Part shown: in pieces, positions 17,682 through 25,599 of the stretch | How the letters are laid out: each line of letters opens with the position of its first letter | Position numbering within the stretch: the stretch's first letter is position 1 | Assembly (NCBI GenBank): GCA_040752595.1 | Contig: JBFMGX010000017.1 | Coordinates: 1-36,425 of the forward strand | Origin: Candidatus Zixiibacteriota bacterium | GTDB taxonomy: Bacteria > Zixibacteria > MSB-5A5 > WJJR01 | Length of the DNA stretch: 36,425 nt | Reading direction: 5' to 3' | The notes under the pieces: model-generated | Database searches by the model: none | What the model saw: the letters and a program-made list of their open reading frames with translations, nothing else | What the model was told of the DNA's origin: nothing | Program-made: the position numbers and the translations under genes

Positions 17682-18908
17682 TCACTTCTTCGCTGCGTCG
17701 CCGGTGGCGTGGGCGTGCATCTTCACCTCGACTTTGTCCTCGTCACCGAGCTCGGCATAGTACTGCCGCAGGATCTCCAGGACCTCCTTACGGCTGAACT
17801 CGACCGGAACTTCGCCCCCCTCGGAGAGCGCCTTGCGCAACGCGGTCCCGGAGAGAAACAAACGATCCTCCTTGCCGTGCGGACAGGTCTTCATCGAGGC
17901 CATCCCGCCGCACTTGTAACACCAGAAGGTCCAGTCGATCGGCAGCATCTCGCACAACAGGGCGCCGTCCCACAGCTTGAAGAAGATCTCCTGCGCGTCG
18001 AACGGACCGTAGTAGCTGCCGACCCCGGCGTGATCGCGCCCGATGATCATATGCGTGCAGCCGAAGTTCTGACGGAACAGGGCATGGAGCAGACCCTCCC
18101 GTGGCCCGGCATAGCGCATGTCGAGCGGATAGCCGCCGGTCACCACGCGACTCTTGTCGAAGTACAACTCGACGAGCTTGTCAATGCAACGCACCCGCAC
18201 GTCCGCCGGGATGTCGCCCGGCTTGAGCTGGCCCACCAATTGGTGGATGTAGAGCCCGTCGGAGACCTCGATGGCGATCTTGGCCAGGTACTCGTGCGAA
18301 CGGTGCATCGGATTGCGCAACTGCAACGCCGCAATCGTCTTCCACCCCTTCTCCGCGAAGATCTTGCGACTCTCGGCGGGACGCTGGTAGATCCCCTTGA
18401 ACTTCTCCGGGAAGTAGCTCTCGGAGAGGACCTTCACCGGCCCGGCCAGGTTCCACTCCTTCTGCGCCATCACCATCTCGACACCGGGGTGTTCCTTGTC
18501 GGTGGTGGCGAAGACATGCTGGCACTCGAACGCCTTGTCGATCTTGTATGACTCGGTGACCTTCATTGTGCCCATGATCTCGCCGGTCTCACCGGACACC
18601 AGACAGATATCCGTGCCCGCGGCCACCTTCTCGTCGTGAGACAGCGTGATCGGAATCGGCCAGAAGATGCCGTTCGCCATCTTCATCGATTCACAGACGC
18701 CCTTCCAATCGGCCTGTCCCATGAATCCTGTTAGCGGGGTGAACCCCCCGATGCCCAGGAAGATCAAATCGCCCGTCTCGCGCGTGGACATGACGATCCG
18801 TGGAAGCGTCTTGGCACGTTTCAATTCCTCTTCACGCTCCCGACCCTCCAAGAGCAGAATCCGCAGCGTGTCACTCCCATGGGGAGAGATCAATTCCGAC
18901 TTGGCCAT
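17682..18908 (-). CDS. sat: Sat, dissimilatory ATP sulfurylase
   Basis: A 408-residue enzyme that activates sulfate with ATP to APS and pyrophosphate. The active-site motifs are QLRN (196-199), HRSH (202-205) and GRDHAG (290-295). A zinc-site-like group C330, C333, C342, H344 (CYKC...CPH) is typical of the prokaryotic dissimilatory form. No APS-kinase domain is fused. A GGAGGAG site lies before the ATG. It is the first gene of the leftward sulfate-reduction run and faces a large control region (18909-19773), so it is the natural point for transcriptional control of the whole pathway. Confidence 0.98.
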   Translation of the reverse strand: MAKSELISPHGSDTLRILLLEGREREEELKRAKTLPRIVMSTRETGDLIFLGIGGFTPLTGFMGQADWKGVCESMKMANGIFWPIPITLSHDEKVAAGTDICLVSGETGEIMGTMKVTESYKIDKAFECQHVFATTDKEHPGVEMVMAQKEWNLAGPVKVLSESYFPEKFKGIYQRPAESRKIFAEKGWKTIAALQLRNPMHRSHEYLAKIAIEVSDGLYIHQLVGQLKPGDIPADVRVRCIDKLVELYFDKSRVVTGGYPLDMRYAGPREGLLHALFRQNFGCTHMIIGRDHAGVGSYYGPFDAQEIFFKLWDGALLCEMLPIDWTFWCYKCGGMASMKTCPHGKEDRLFLSGTALRKALSEGGEVPVEFSRKEVLEILRQYYAELGDEDKVEVKMHAHATGDAAKK

Positions 18909-19061
18909 AGACTCAAACTCCTCCTGATTCGGTTACATATTGTCTCGTCGGCGAGTGACTCTCCCGTCGCAAGACGCTGTTTGCGCATTTTGCCATTCCA
19001 GACATGATCGCCTTTGCGGACCACTCCAGACCACCCGCGCCGGGCGATTGCGGACTTTGAT

Positions 19062-19079
19062 ACGTGACTTTATTCACAA
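19062..19079. promoter_or_regulatory. Rex- or CRP/FNR-like operator candidate upstream of sat
   Basis: The site ACGTGA-CTTTAT-TCACAA fits TTGTGA-N6-TCACAA in 10 of 12 defined positions, with the right half perfect. A second copy of TTCACAAGC begins 31 bases further on (19104), about three helical turns away. Rex (NADH-sensing) and CRP/FNR relatives such as HcpR bind this type of sequence and are known or predicted regulators of sat and apr in some sulfate reducers. Which factor binds here is unknown. Confidence 0.4.
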
Positions 19080-19330
19080 GCATACAGAACAGAAACACTT
19101 TTCTTCACAAGCCTCCGCCTCGCACCGGGCCCGCGACAGGTCCTCCACGTCGACCGCCCACCCGCCCGCGCCCCGGGCTCACTCCACACGTTTCGACCGG
19201 CGGCGGATCTGTACATACCACATTGCCTGCCAAGCTCTTAGCGCAACGAGTCCATCCGCCTTGTCGAACCCCCCTGCGGCTCGGAGAGCAATCGGAAGTA
19301 CTGGAGATCCCCACCGACCCGACCGCTTCG

Positions 19331-19359
19331 AACCTACAAGTCAAACGATGGTATGTCAA
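19331..19359 (-). promoter_or_regulatory. Possible sigma70-type promoter for the sat run
   Basis: On the minus strand a perfect TTGACA (19359-19354) is followed after 17 bases by TAGGTT (19336-19331), which matches TATAAT in only three positions. Another TTGACA lies just upstream (about 19390) beside a TTGTGA half site. This would give a leader of roughly 400 bases before sat. The weak -10 makes this a guess. Confidence 0.25.
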
Positions 19360-19773
19360 GCGTGCTTGTGAAAATTGTGCGGAAATTGTCAATTTTCATC
19401 GGTGCACCCGTGGAACGCATTGTGCGTTGACGGTCCACTCTCCCCCGTAGATGACAACAAACCCCGCCGCCGGTGCATCTGCGGCATACGCGCGCACGAT
19501 CAAAATCCCAAGAGTTTTTGTCTTTCGCGTCGGCCGTAAAGAGGGGAACCACTCCTCAAGCCGCGACGCGATGCGTATATTGCTTCCGGAGGGTAGCGGG
19601 ATGGTGAAAAAACTCAGAGCACACCATTCCGGGGAGAATCGATCCGGGATGAGCGGCGCGCAGAGCCGGTGCCACAGAATCCTGACGAGCGGGGAGTCGG
19701 CGCCGATGGGTGTCGGGCACGGCGGCGCCGGCCGCCCGGTACGTCCGGCGCATAGGGATCGCGGGGCACGGAT

Positions 19774-20037
19774 GTGACCGACCACGAGATGCGATGTCCG
19801 CATTGCGGCCAGCCGATGCGGAAGTGGCTGCCGCCGGACGACTCCGGCTGGGGCCCCGATTACCACTACGTCTGCTTCAATGACGATTGCCCTTACTATG
19901 TGAAGGGCTGGGAGTGGATGAAGGAACACTACCAGCAGAACGCGTCGTACCGCCATCGGTATGATCCCCGGACCGGCGAACAGGGACCGCTTCCGGTGTG
20001 GTCTCCCGCCGCCCACAGGGGACGAATCGTCGACTGA
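19774..20037 (+). CDS. Small zinc-ribbon protein (Ogr/Delta-like)
   Basis: An 87-residue protein with a CPHC pair ([10 protein letters not shown]) and a second pair in CFNDDCPYY, about 25 residues apart, forming a zinc ribbon like the Ogr/Delta finger family. The aromatic segment [13 protein letters not shown] is a strong feature of the group. It starts at GTG 19774; an ATG at 19789 is possible. It is the first gene of the plus-strand cluster, 11 bases before the YkgJ-type gene. Whether it binds nucleic acid or a protein partner is unknown. Confidence 0.75.
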   Translation: MTDHEMRCPHCGQPMRKWLPPDDSGWGPDYHYVCFNDDCPYYVKGWEWMKEHYQQNASYRHRYDPRTGEQGPLPVWSPAAHRGRIVD

Positions 20038-20048
20038 GAGGAATCGGC

Positions 20049-20885
20049 ATGCAGGAGCTCGAACGGTTCAAAGAAGAGATCCTAAAGGACTATCCCCGGC
20101 TGTCGGCCCAGGACGCGTTCACATTCGCCTGCCATCCCGGCGTACCCTGTTTCAACCGGTGCTGCGCCGATGTGAACATCTTTCTGACACCGTATGACGT
20201 CATACGATTGAAACGGGCATTGGGGATCTCGTCCCAAGAGCTGTTGGACAGATACACGGCGATGCCGTTCGATCGCAACCTGAAATACCCGGTGTTGATG
20301 CTGCAAATGAATGCGGATGAAACGAAGAGTTGTCCCTTCGTCGGGCCGGACGGCTGTCGGGTGTATGAGGATCGCCCCTGGTCCTGCCGCATGTACCCGC
20401 TCGGCTTGGCATCCCCGAAGGCGTCCGACAAACAACCGCCGGGAGACTTCTACTTCCTCCTCAAGGAGGCGGTGTGCGAGGGATTCCGCGAGGCACGACG
20501 GCAGACGGTGAGCGAATGGCTGGCGGATCAGGGCATTCCCCAGTACAACGACATGGGCGAGCAGTTCAAGGAGTTGGCTCTCCATCCGTTCTTCGAAAAC
20601 GGCGACAACCTGACCCCGCAGAAGATCGAGATGTTCTTCCTGGTCTGCTACAACATCGACGAGTTCCGCGCGTTCGTGTTCAAGACCAGCTTCCTCGACA
20701 AGTTTTGCGTGGACGATGACACGCAAGACCGCATCCGCCAAGACGACGTCGAATTGTTGAAGTTCGGATACCGCTGGCTCCGGTTTGCCCTGTTCGGCGA
20801 ACCAACCATGACCATCCGAAGCGAGGTTCTGGAGGAGAAGAAGAAGGAACTGCAGATGCGACAGAAGCTTCCCGGCGCCCCGTAG
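20049..20885 (+). CDS. YkgJ-family cysteine-cluster protein
   Basis: A 278-residue protein of the zinc/iron-chelating YkgJ (CxxxCxxCC) family. The family cysteines are C28, C34, C38, C39 (CHPGVPCFNRCC) and then C95, C103 and C113 (SCPFVGPDGCRVYEDRPWSC, followed by RMYP). A long C-terminal helical region of about 150 residues is extra to the core domain. The ATG at 20049 follows AGAGGA and is preferred over an upstream start. The family is thought to bind a metal or Fe-S centre but its reaction is not established. Position between a zinc ribbon and redox genes suggests metal or cluster handling. Confidence 0.88.
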   Translation: MQELERFKEEILKDYPRLSAQDAFTFACHPGVPCFNRCCADVNIFLTPYDVIRLKRALGISSQELLDRYTAMPFDRNLKYPVLMLQMNADETKSCPFVGPDGCRVYEDRPWSCRMYPLGLASPKASDKQPPGDFYFLLKEAVCEGFREARRQTVSEWLADQGIPQYNDMGEQFKELALHPFFENGDNLTPQKIEMFFLVCYNIDEFRAFVFKTSFLDKFCVDDDTQDRIRQDDVELLKFGYRWLRFALFGEPTMTIRSEVLEEKKKELQMRQKLPGAP

Positions 20886-21041
20886 GAACCGGTCGTGGTC
20901 GGCCGGGATCGACCGGCGTCGCGGCGATGGAATCCGACACAGTCCCGGGAAGCGAAAGCCGCATGCCCAGGCGTCTTCTCGTGAATAATGTCACATGACC
21001 GACCCGGCGATGTTGATGTGCGGTGATTCAGTCGGGGACAC

Positions 21042-21614
21042 ATGGCAGCAAGAGGTGGGGAATTGGCAGACGAATTGACGATCGGGGCGCACACGCTGCG
21101 GCTGACGGTGGGCGACATCGCGGACATGGAGATTGACGCGTTCGTCTACTATGCACGGCATGATCTGGTTCTGGGGTCGGGGATCGGCACCGCGATCAGC
21201 GTGCGCGGCGGCCCGACGATTCAAGAGGAACTGGAGAAATTGGCTCCGATAAAAACAACGGAGGCGGTCGTTACGGCCGCCGGCGGCATGAAGGCCGGCC
21301 GGATCATTCACGCGGTCGGACCCCGCTTCCAGGAGGAGGACCTGGAGGCGAAGCTCGAGATGACCGTTCTCAACTGCCTCAAGAAAGCCGATGAAAGCGG
21401 GATCAGGACCGTCGCCTTTCCCGCCATGGGCGCGGGATTTTACGGCGTGCCGCTCGACGTCAGCGCCCGTGTCATGTTCTCGACGATCCGGGACTACCTT
21501 GCGGGGACGACCGGAATCGGGGACGTCATCATCTGTCTGGGTGACAACCGGGAACACGAGGTCTTTCGGCGTCGGATGTCGGAGTTGAACCAAGCAACGG
21601 GAGTCACAGGATGA
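21042..21614 (+). CDS. Macrodomain protein (ADP-ribose-binding family)
   Basis: A 190-residue single macrodomain. The signature parts are LTVGDIADMEIDAFVYYA, the substrate loop GSGIGTAISVRGG, VTAAGGMKAGRIIHAVGP and the second loop FPAMGAGFYGVP. Macrodomains bind ADP-ribose or related nucleotides and some remove ADP-ribose from proteins. Its stop overlaps the start of the next gene (ATGA at 21611), so it is translationally coupled to the NarI-like cytochrome b. That coupling points to a link between NAD+-derived signals and the redox module, by inference. GGGGA lies five bases before the ATG. Confidence 0.92.
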   Translation: MAARGGELADELTIGAHTLRLTVGDIADMEIDAFVYYARHDLVLGSGIGTAISVRGGPTIQEELEKLAPIKTTEAVVTAAGGMKAGRIIHAVGPRFQEEDLEAKLEMTVLNCLKKADESGIRTVAFPAMGAGFYGVPLDVSARVMFSTIRDYLAGTTGIGDVIICLGDNREHEVFRRRMSELNQATGVTG

Positions 21615-22294
21615 GCGACGCACTGCACTTCGCCGAACACCGTTTGCAGGAGGGGGCACTGCTGTTCATGGCCCTGGTCTACACCACGCGTCTGATTTGG
21701 CTTCTCCGCCACAAGGCCGGCCGGGAACGACAACCGAAGACGGGCCTGCCGGGAACCACTCCGGCCAAAGGCGTTCTCTATTCCTGGGCCAATATCGCGA
21801 TGCCCTGGGCAATGGAAAGCACGCGCACCAAACCCCTTCTCTATGCCCAGTTCGTGATCTTCCACCTGGGCGTGGTCGCCGCCATCCTACTGTCGTTCGT
21901 CATTCCCTACAATCCGTCTCTGCTGGATTGGCCGGGTGTGACGCCGGCGTTTCAGATTGCCATCGGCGCGGCGTGTCTCGTCGGCCTGCTGCGCATCATC
22001 CGGAGGGTCGGCGACAAGTACATACGGGCCATCAGCAGCCCCGACGACTATTTCTCGCTCGTCCTTCTGACCGTGTGGTTCTTCTTCGCCGCGTTGGCGG
22101 TGGCCAATGATCCAACCTCCGGCGAGGGCATCCTGTTGACGTACTTCTACATGACCGCCTTCTTCCTCGTGTACGTGCCGTTCAGCAAGATCTCACACTA
22201 CCTGTACTATCCGTTCGCCCGCTATTACCTCGGGAAGACCCTGGGATACCGCGGTGTCTACCCGATCAGACACGTGCCGGCCGGGCACGAATAG
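21611..22294 (+). CDS. NarI/DsrM-like membrane cytochrome b subunit (module 1)
   Basis: A 227-residue membrane protein with about five helices resembling the nitrate reductase gamma/DsrM fold. Histidines in FVIFHLGVV and in FSKISHYLYYPF fall where haem b ligands are placed in the family. It lacks the longer soluble tail of the canonical DsrM at 7000. The next gene encodes a DsrK-like protein, giving a second DsrMK-type pair. The likely role is electron exchange between menaquinone and the Fe-S partner. TmcC/HmeC-type relatives are an alternative name; only a tree can decide. Confidence 0.85.
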   Translation: MSDALHFAEHRLQEGALLFMALVYTTRLIWLLRHKAGRERQPKTGLPGTTPAKGVLYSWANIAMPWAMESTRTKPLLYAQFVIFHLGVVAAILLSFVIPYNPSLLDWPGVTPAFQIAIGAACLVGLLRIIRRVGDKYIRAISSPDDYFSLVLLTVWFFFAALAVANDPTSGEGILLTYFYMTAFFLVYVPFSKISHYLYYPFARYYLGKTLGYRGVYPIRHVPAGHE

Positions 22295-22326
22295 ACGGAC
22301 GAACCTTCCGCCGGATGGAGCACGAG

Positions 22327-24081
22327 ATGGACACCCGTATGACAACGACCCGATCCCACAAGGCCCAGAAGGTGCTGGAGCGCTTCGAAAAGAAGCTCAG
22401 CCGGCAGATCGTCAGTTCCCTGGTGGCCTGTGTGCATTGCGGCAACTGCACGAAGGCCTGCCATTATGTCCTGGCCAACCCCGACGATCCGACCTATGCG
22501 CCCGCCTACAAGGCCGACCGCATCCGGCGCATTTTCAAACGGCATTTCGATTGGACCGGGCGCCTCTTTCCCTGGTGGGTCCATGCCCGGAGCGTCTACA
22601 CCGATGAGGACCTGGAGGAGCTCAAGGACGTCGTCTTCGGCAAATGCACCAATTGCCGCCGCTGCTCCATCAACTGCCCCATGGGCGTGGATTTCGCGGT
22701 ATTCAACCGCATGGCCCGTGGTCTGCTCGTCTCGGTCGGCGTGATGCCCGAAGGCGTCGCCGTCGTCAGCAAGGACCAATGGGAGATCGGCAACCAGATG
22801 GGCGTCCTCAAAGAGGAGTATATCGAGACGCTCGAATGGCTCGCCGAGGAGCTGCAGGCGGAGTTGGACGATCCGCGGGCCACGATCCCGATCGACGTGC
22901 CGGACTGCGACGTCGTCTATTCCATCAACCCCCGCGAGGTCAAGTACGACCCGCGCACGATTTCCGATGCGGCCAAGATCTTCTACGCCGCTGCCGAGCG
23001 CTGGACGATGCCGTCGGAGGGCTGGGACATGACCAACTTCGGCCTGTTCTCCGGCGACGACGAGCTGGGCGGCGCTGTCGCTCGCCGACTCTATGAGAAA
23101 GTCGAGGCGCTGCGCGGCCGCATGCTGGTCATCTCCGAATGCGGCCACGGTTATCGCTCGACGCGATGCGAGGGTCCCAACTGGGCGGCGCGTGACATCA
23201 AGGCATTTGAGATGGAGAGCTCCGTGATCACGATGCTCCGCTACATTAGAGAAGGGCGGATCACGGTCGACAAGTCCCGCAATCAGACGCCGGTGACCTT
23301 CCATGACTCCTGCAACAACGCCCGCAGTTGCGGGCTGTTCGAGGAGCCGCGCGAGTTGTTGCAGTTGGTCTGCACGGATTTCCGCGAGATGTATCCCAAC
23401 CGCGCCGAGAACTACTGCTGCACCGGCGGCGGCGGGGCAATGTCCATGTCGGAATACACGCCGCGCCGCCTGAAGTCGGCCAAAATCAAGGCCGACCAAC
23501 TGAAGTCAACCGGGGCGGAGATCGTCGTCACCTCATGCCACAACTGCGTCGACGGCCTGACCGACCTGATCCGGCATTACAAACTCGGGATACAGGTGAC
23601 ACAGTTGGTCAATCTGGTCGCCAACGCTTTGGTCATCGAGCCGCGGAAGGTGGAGGTCGTCGTGGCGCCGCCGGTCGCCGAAGCGGCGCCGCTGGCCGGC
23701 TACCGAATCCTCGTGGCCGATGATGAACCCGATTTCGCCGCCTTCGTCTCCACTGTCCTGCAGGACAACGGCGCCACCGTCTTCGAGGCGTACGATGGTG
23801 ATGAGACGATCGACCTGGCCCGCCGCGAGAAGCCCGATCTGATCACCCTCGATATCAACATGCCGGGGCGCTCCGGTGACGAGGTCTTCGAGTTCATGCG
23901 CCATGACCATGACTTGCGGTCGATCAGAGTCTGCATCATCACCGGCAAGCCGGAGTTGCGCCGGTTGATCTATGAGCGTCCCGTCCCGCCGCCCGAAGGG
24001 TATGTGGACAAGCCCGTCAGCGACGAAGCGCTTCTGCTCAACGTCAAGAAGATTCTGGAGGTCACGACGGAGAAGGGATGA
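22327..24081 (+). CDS. DsrK/HdrD-like iron-sulfur protein fused to a response-regulator receiver domain
   Basis: A 584-residue fusion. Residues 30-120 hold two ferredoxin sites (C35/38/41/45 and C107/110/113/117). CCG-type cysteine regions follow: C272 (SECGHGYR), C329, C364-C365 (NYCCTGGGG) and C404/C407 (CHNC). After a short linker rich in Ala, Pro and Val, residues 459-584 form a complete receiver domain with acidic pocket D465-D466, phospho-acceptor D509 (ITLDINMPG) and K562 (YVDKP). The ATG at 22327 has GGAG six bases upstream. It follows the NarI-like gene and precedes a histidine kinase by 17 bases. Control of DsrK-type electron transfer by phosphorylation, or the reverse, is inferred. 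Confidence 0.93.
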   Translation: MDTRMTTTRSHKAQKVLERFEKKLSRQIVSSLVACVHCGNCTKACHYVLANPDDPTYAPAYKADRIRRIFKRHFDWTGRLFPWWVHARSVYTDEDLEELKDVVFGKCTNCRRCSINCPMGVDFAVFNRMARGLLVSVGVMPEGVAVVSKDQWEIGNQMGVLKEEYIETLEWLAEELQAELDDPRATIPIDVPDCDVVYSINPREVKYDPRTISDAAKIFYAAAERWTMPSEGWDMTNFGLFSGDDELGGAVARRLYEKVEALRGRMLVISECGHGYRSTRCEGPNWAARDIKAFEMESSVITMLRYIREGRITVDKSRNQTPVTFHDSCNNARSCGLFEEPRELLQLVCTDFREMYPNRAENYCCTGGGGAMSMSEYTPRRLKSAKIKADQLKSTGAEIVVTSCHNCVDGLTDLIRHYKLGIQVTQLVNLVANALVIEPRKVEVVVAPPVAEAAPLAGYRILVADDEPDFAAFVSTVLQDNGATVFEAYDGDETIDLARREKPDLITLDINMPGRSGDEVFEFMRHDHDLRSIRVCIITGKPELRRLIYERPVPPPEGYVDKPVSDEALLLNVKKILEVTTEKG

Positions 24082-24098
24082 TGGAAGGAGGTCATTCG

Positions 24099-25550
24099 AT
24101 GACGGATGCCTACCGGCGTTACTTCGATTCCATGCCCTGTTTTCTGACCGTGCAGGACCGAAATCTCCGCGTCATCGATGCCAACGACCGCTTCCGCCGC
24201 AACTTCGGTGATTTCGAGGGGCGCTATTGCTATCAAGTGTACAAACAGCGGCCGGAGAAATGCGAGGGTTGTCCCGTCGAGCGGACGTTCCGCGACGGCG
24301 AATCTCACCGCAGCGAGGAACTGGTCCGGACGATCCACGGCGATGAGGTCTGGGTCATTGTCTACTCGACGCCGATCCGGAATGAGTCCGGAGAGATCGT
24401 CTCCGTCATGGAGATGTCGACCGACATCACCGATATCAAGCTCCTCCACAGACACCTGCGCGAGAGCCAGGAACGGCACCGCCTCCTCTTTGAGGAAGTT
24501 CCCTGTTATATCTCAATCCAGGACAAGGACCTCAATATCGTCGCCGCCAACCGCATGCACCGGGAGGCCTTCGGCACCGGCTATGGGCGCAAGTGCTACG
24601 AAGTCTACAAGCATCGTGCCAAGGCCTGCACGCCCTGTCCCGTGCAGGAGACCTTTGCCGACGGTCGGGTGCGCAGCCACGAGGAGGTGGTCACGTCGCA
24701 GGACAACACCAAGATCAATGTCCTTGTGGTCACCTCGCCGTTGCGCAATGCCGACGGTGACATCGAGCACGTCATCGAGATGAGCTCGGACATCACGGCC
24801 ATCCGGCAGCTTCAGGACAAACTGACCTCGGTCGGGCTTTTGATCAGCACAGTCTCCCATGGGATCAAGGGACTGCTGAACAGTCTGGACGGCGGCATCT
24901 ACCTGATCAACTCCGGCCTGAAGAAGAACGACCGTGAGCGCGTGGACCGCGGCTGGGACATGACGCAGCGCAATCTTCACCGCATCCGCTCTCTGGTGAT
25001 GGACATCCTCTATTATGCGAAAGACCGCGAGCCGTACTGGGAAACGGTGTCGGGCCGGGACGTCCTGCGCGATGTGATCCAGTCGATGCACGAACGCGCC
25101 GGGGAGTCGCAGATCGAACTTGTCGCCGACGGCTCTGCCACCGGTGAATTCCAGGGGGATCCACAGATGATCCGTTCCCTGCTGGTCAACCTGATCGAGA
25201 ACGCCTTCGATGCCTGCCGCATCGACAAGAAGAAGCCGGAGCATCATGTCGCCATCGGTCTGGAGGAAGATCCGGAAACCGTCCGGTTCACGGTCACGGA
25301 CAACGGCATCGGCATGGACCGGGAAACACGCGAGAAGGCATTCAGTTTGTTCTTCTCATCCAAAGGCGCCGGCGGGACAGGCCTCGGCCTGTTCATCGCC
25401 AACAAGATCGCCCAAGCGCACGGCGGCAAGGTCACGCTGACCTCAGAGGAAGGCCAGGGGAGCTGCCTGACTGTTGCCCTGCCGCGCCTGCGACCACAGA
25501 CCGACGCGCCAGGGACCCGGTCAGATGACGGATTGGGGCCGCCGAAGTGA
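24099..25550 (+). CDS. Histidine kinase with two four-cysteine PAS domains
   Basis: A 483-residue soluble kinase. Two PAS domains (about 1-115 and 122-235) each hold four cysteines at the same spacing: C14, C44, C55, C58 and C136, C166, C177, C180 (C-X29-C-X10-C-X2-C; CYxVYK...C..CPV). The phospho-acceptor is His254 in VSHGIKGLL, a variant H-box without the usual HE/D-x-P pattern. The ATPase part has N364/N368 (NLIENAF), DNGIGM (401-406) and GTGLGLFIA. The start at 24099 has a perfect AGGAGG seven bases upstream. No membrane segment is seen. The cysteines suggest an Fe-S or thiol redox sensor; this is inference. It sits between the two DsrMK-like modules. Confidence 0.93.
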   Translation: MTDAYRRYFDSMPCFLTVQDRNLRVIDANDRFRRNFGDFEGRYCYQVYKQRPEKCEGCPVERTFRDGESHRSEELVRTIHGDEVWVIVYSTPIRNESGEIVSVMEMSTDITDIKLLHRHLRESQERHRLLFEEVPCYISIQDKDLNIVAANRMHREAFGTGYGRKCYEVYKHRAKACTPCPVQETFADGRVRSHEEVVTSQDNTKINVLVVTSPLRNADGDIEHVIEMSSDITAIRQLQDKLTSVGLLISTVSHGIKGLLNSLDGGIYLINSGLKKNDRERVDRGWDMTQRNLHRIRSLVMDILYYAKDREPYWETVSGRDVLRDVIQSMHERAGESQIELVADGSATGEFQGDPQMIRSLLVNLIENAFDACRIDKKKPEHHVAIGLEEDPETVRFTVTDNGIGMDRETREKAFSLFFSSKGAGGTGLGLFIANKIAQAHGGKVTLTSEEGQGSCLTVALPRLRPQTDAPGTRSDDGLGPPK

Positions 25551-25599
25551 GTATTCCCGGACGGTCGTCTTCCCGCACGCAACTGAGTCGGAGGTTTGA

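Larger units (their letters stand above)
18909..19773. promoter_or_regulatory. Divergent intergenic control region between sat and the plus-strand cluster
   Basis: About 865 bases without a convincing gene between two divergent gene runs. It is less GC-rich near 19060-19110 and 19340-19400, where repeated TTGTGA/TCACAA half sites occur (19074-19079, 19105-19110, 19366-19371). Reading frames here (for example 19451-19777 plus strand and 19396-20016 minus strand) have no family similarity and poor composition. A TATATT box at about 19573 might serve the plus-strand genes, but no good -35 is seen. Confidence 0.6.

Noticed and set aside
19396-20016. A 206-codon minus-strand frame and a 108-codon plus-strand frame in the sat control region
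   Set aside because: Neither resembles a known family, and the minus-strand one overlaps the zinc-ribbon gene. Control sequence is the simpler reading.
22258-23499. A 413-codon open frame on the minus strand
   Set aside because: Antisense to the DsrK-like/receiver gene, which has all its cysteine sites.
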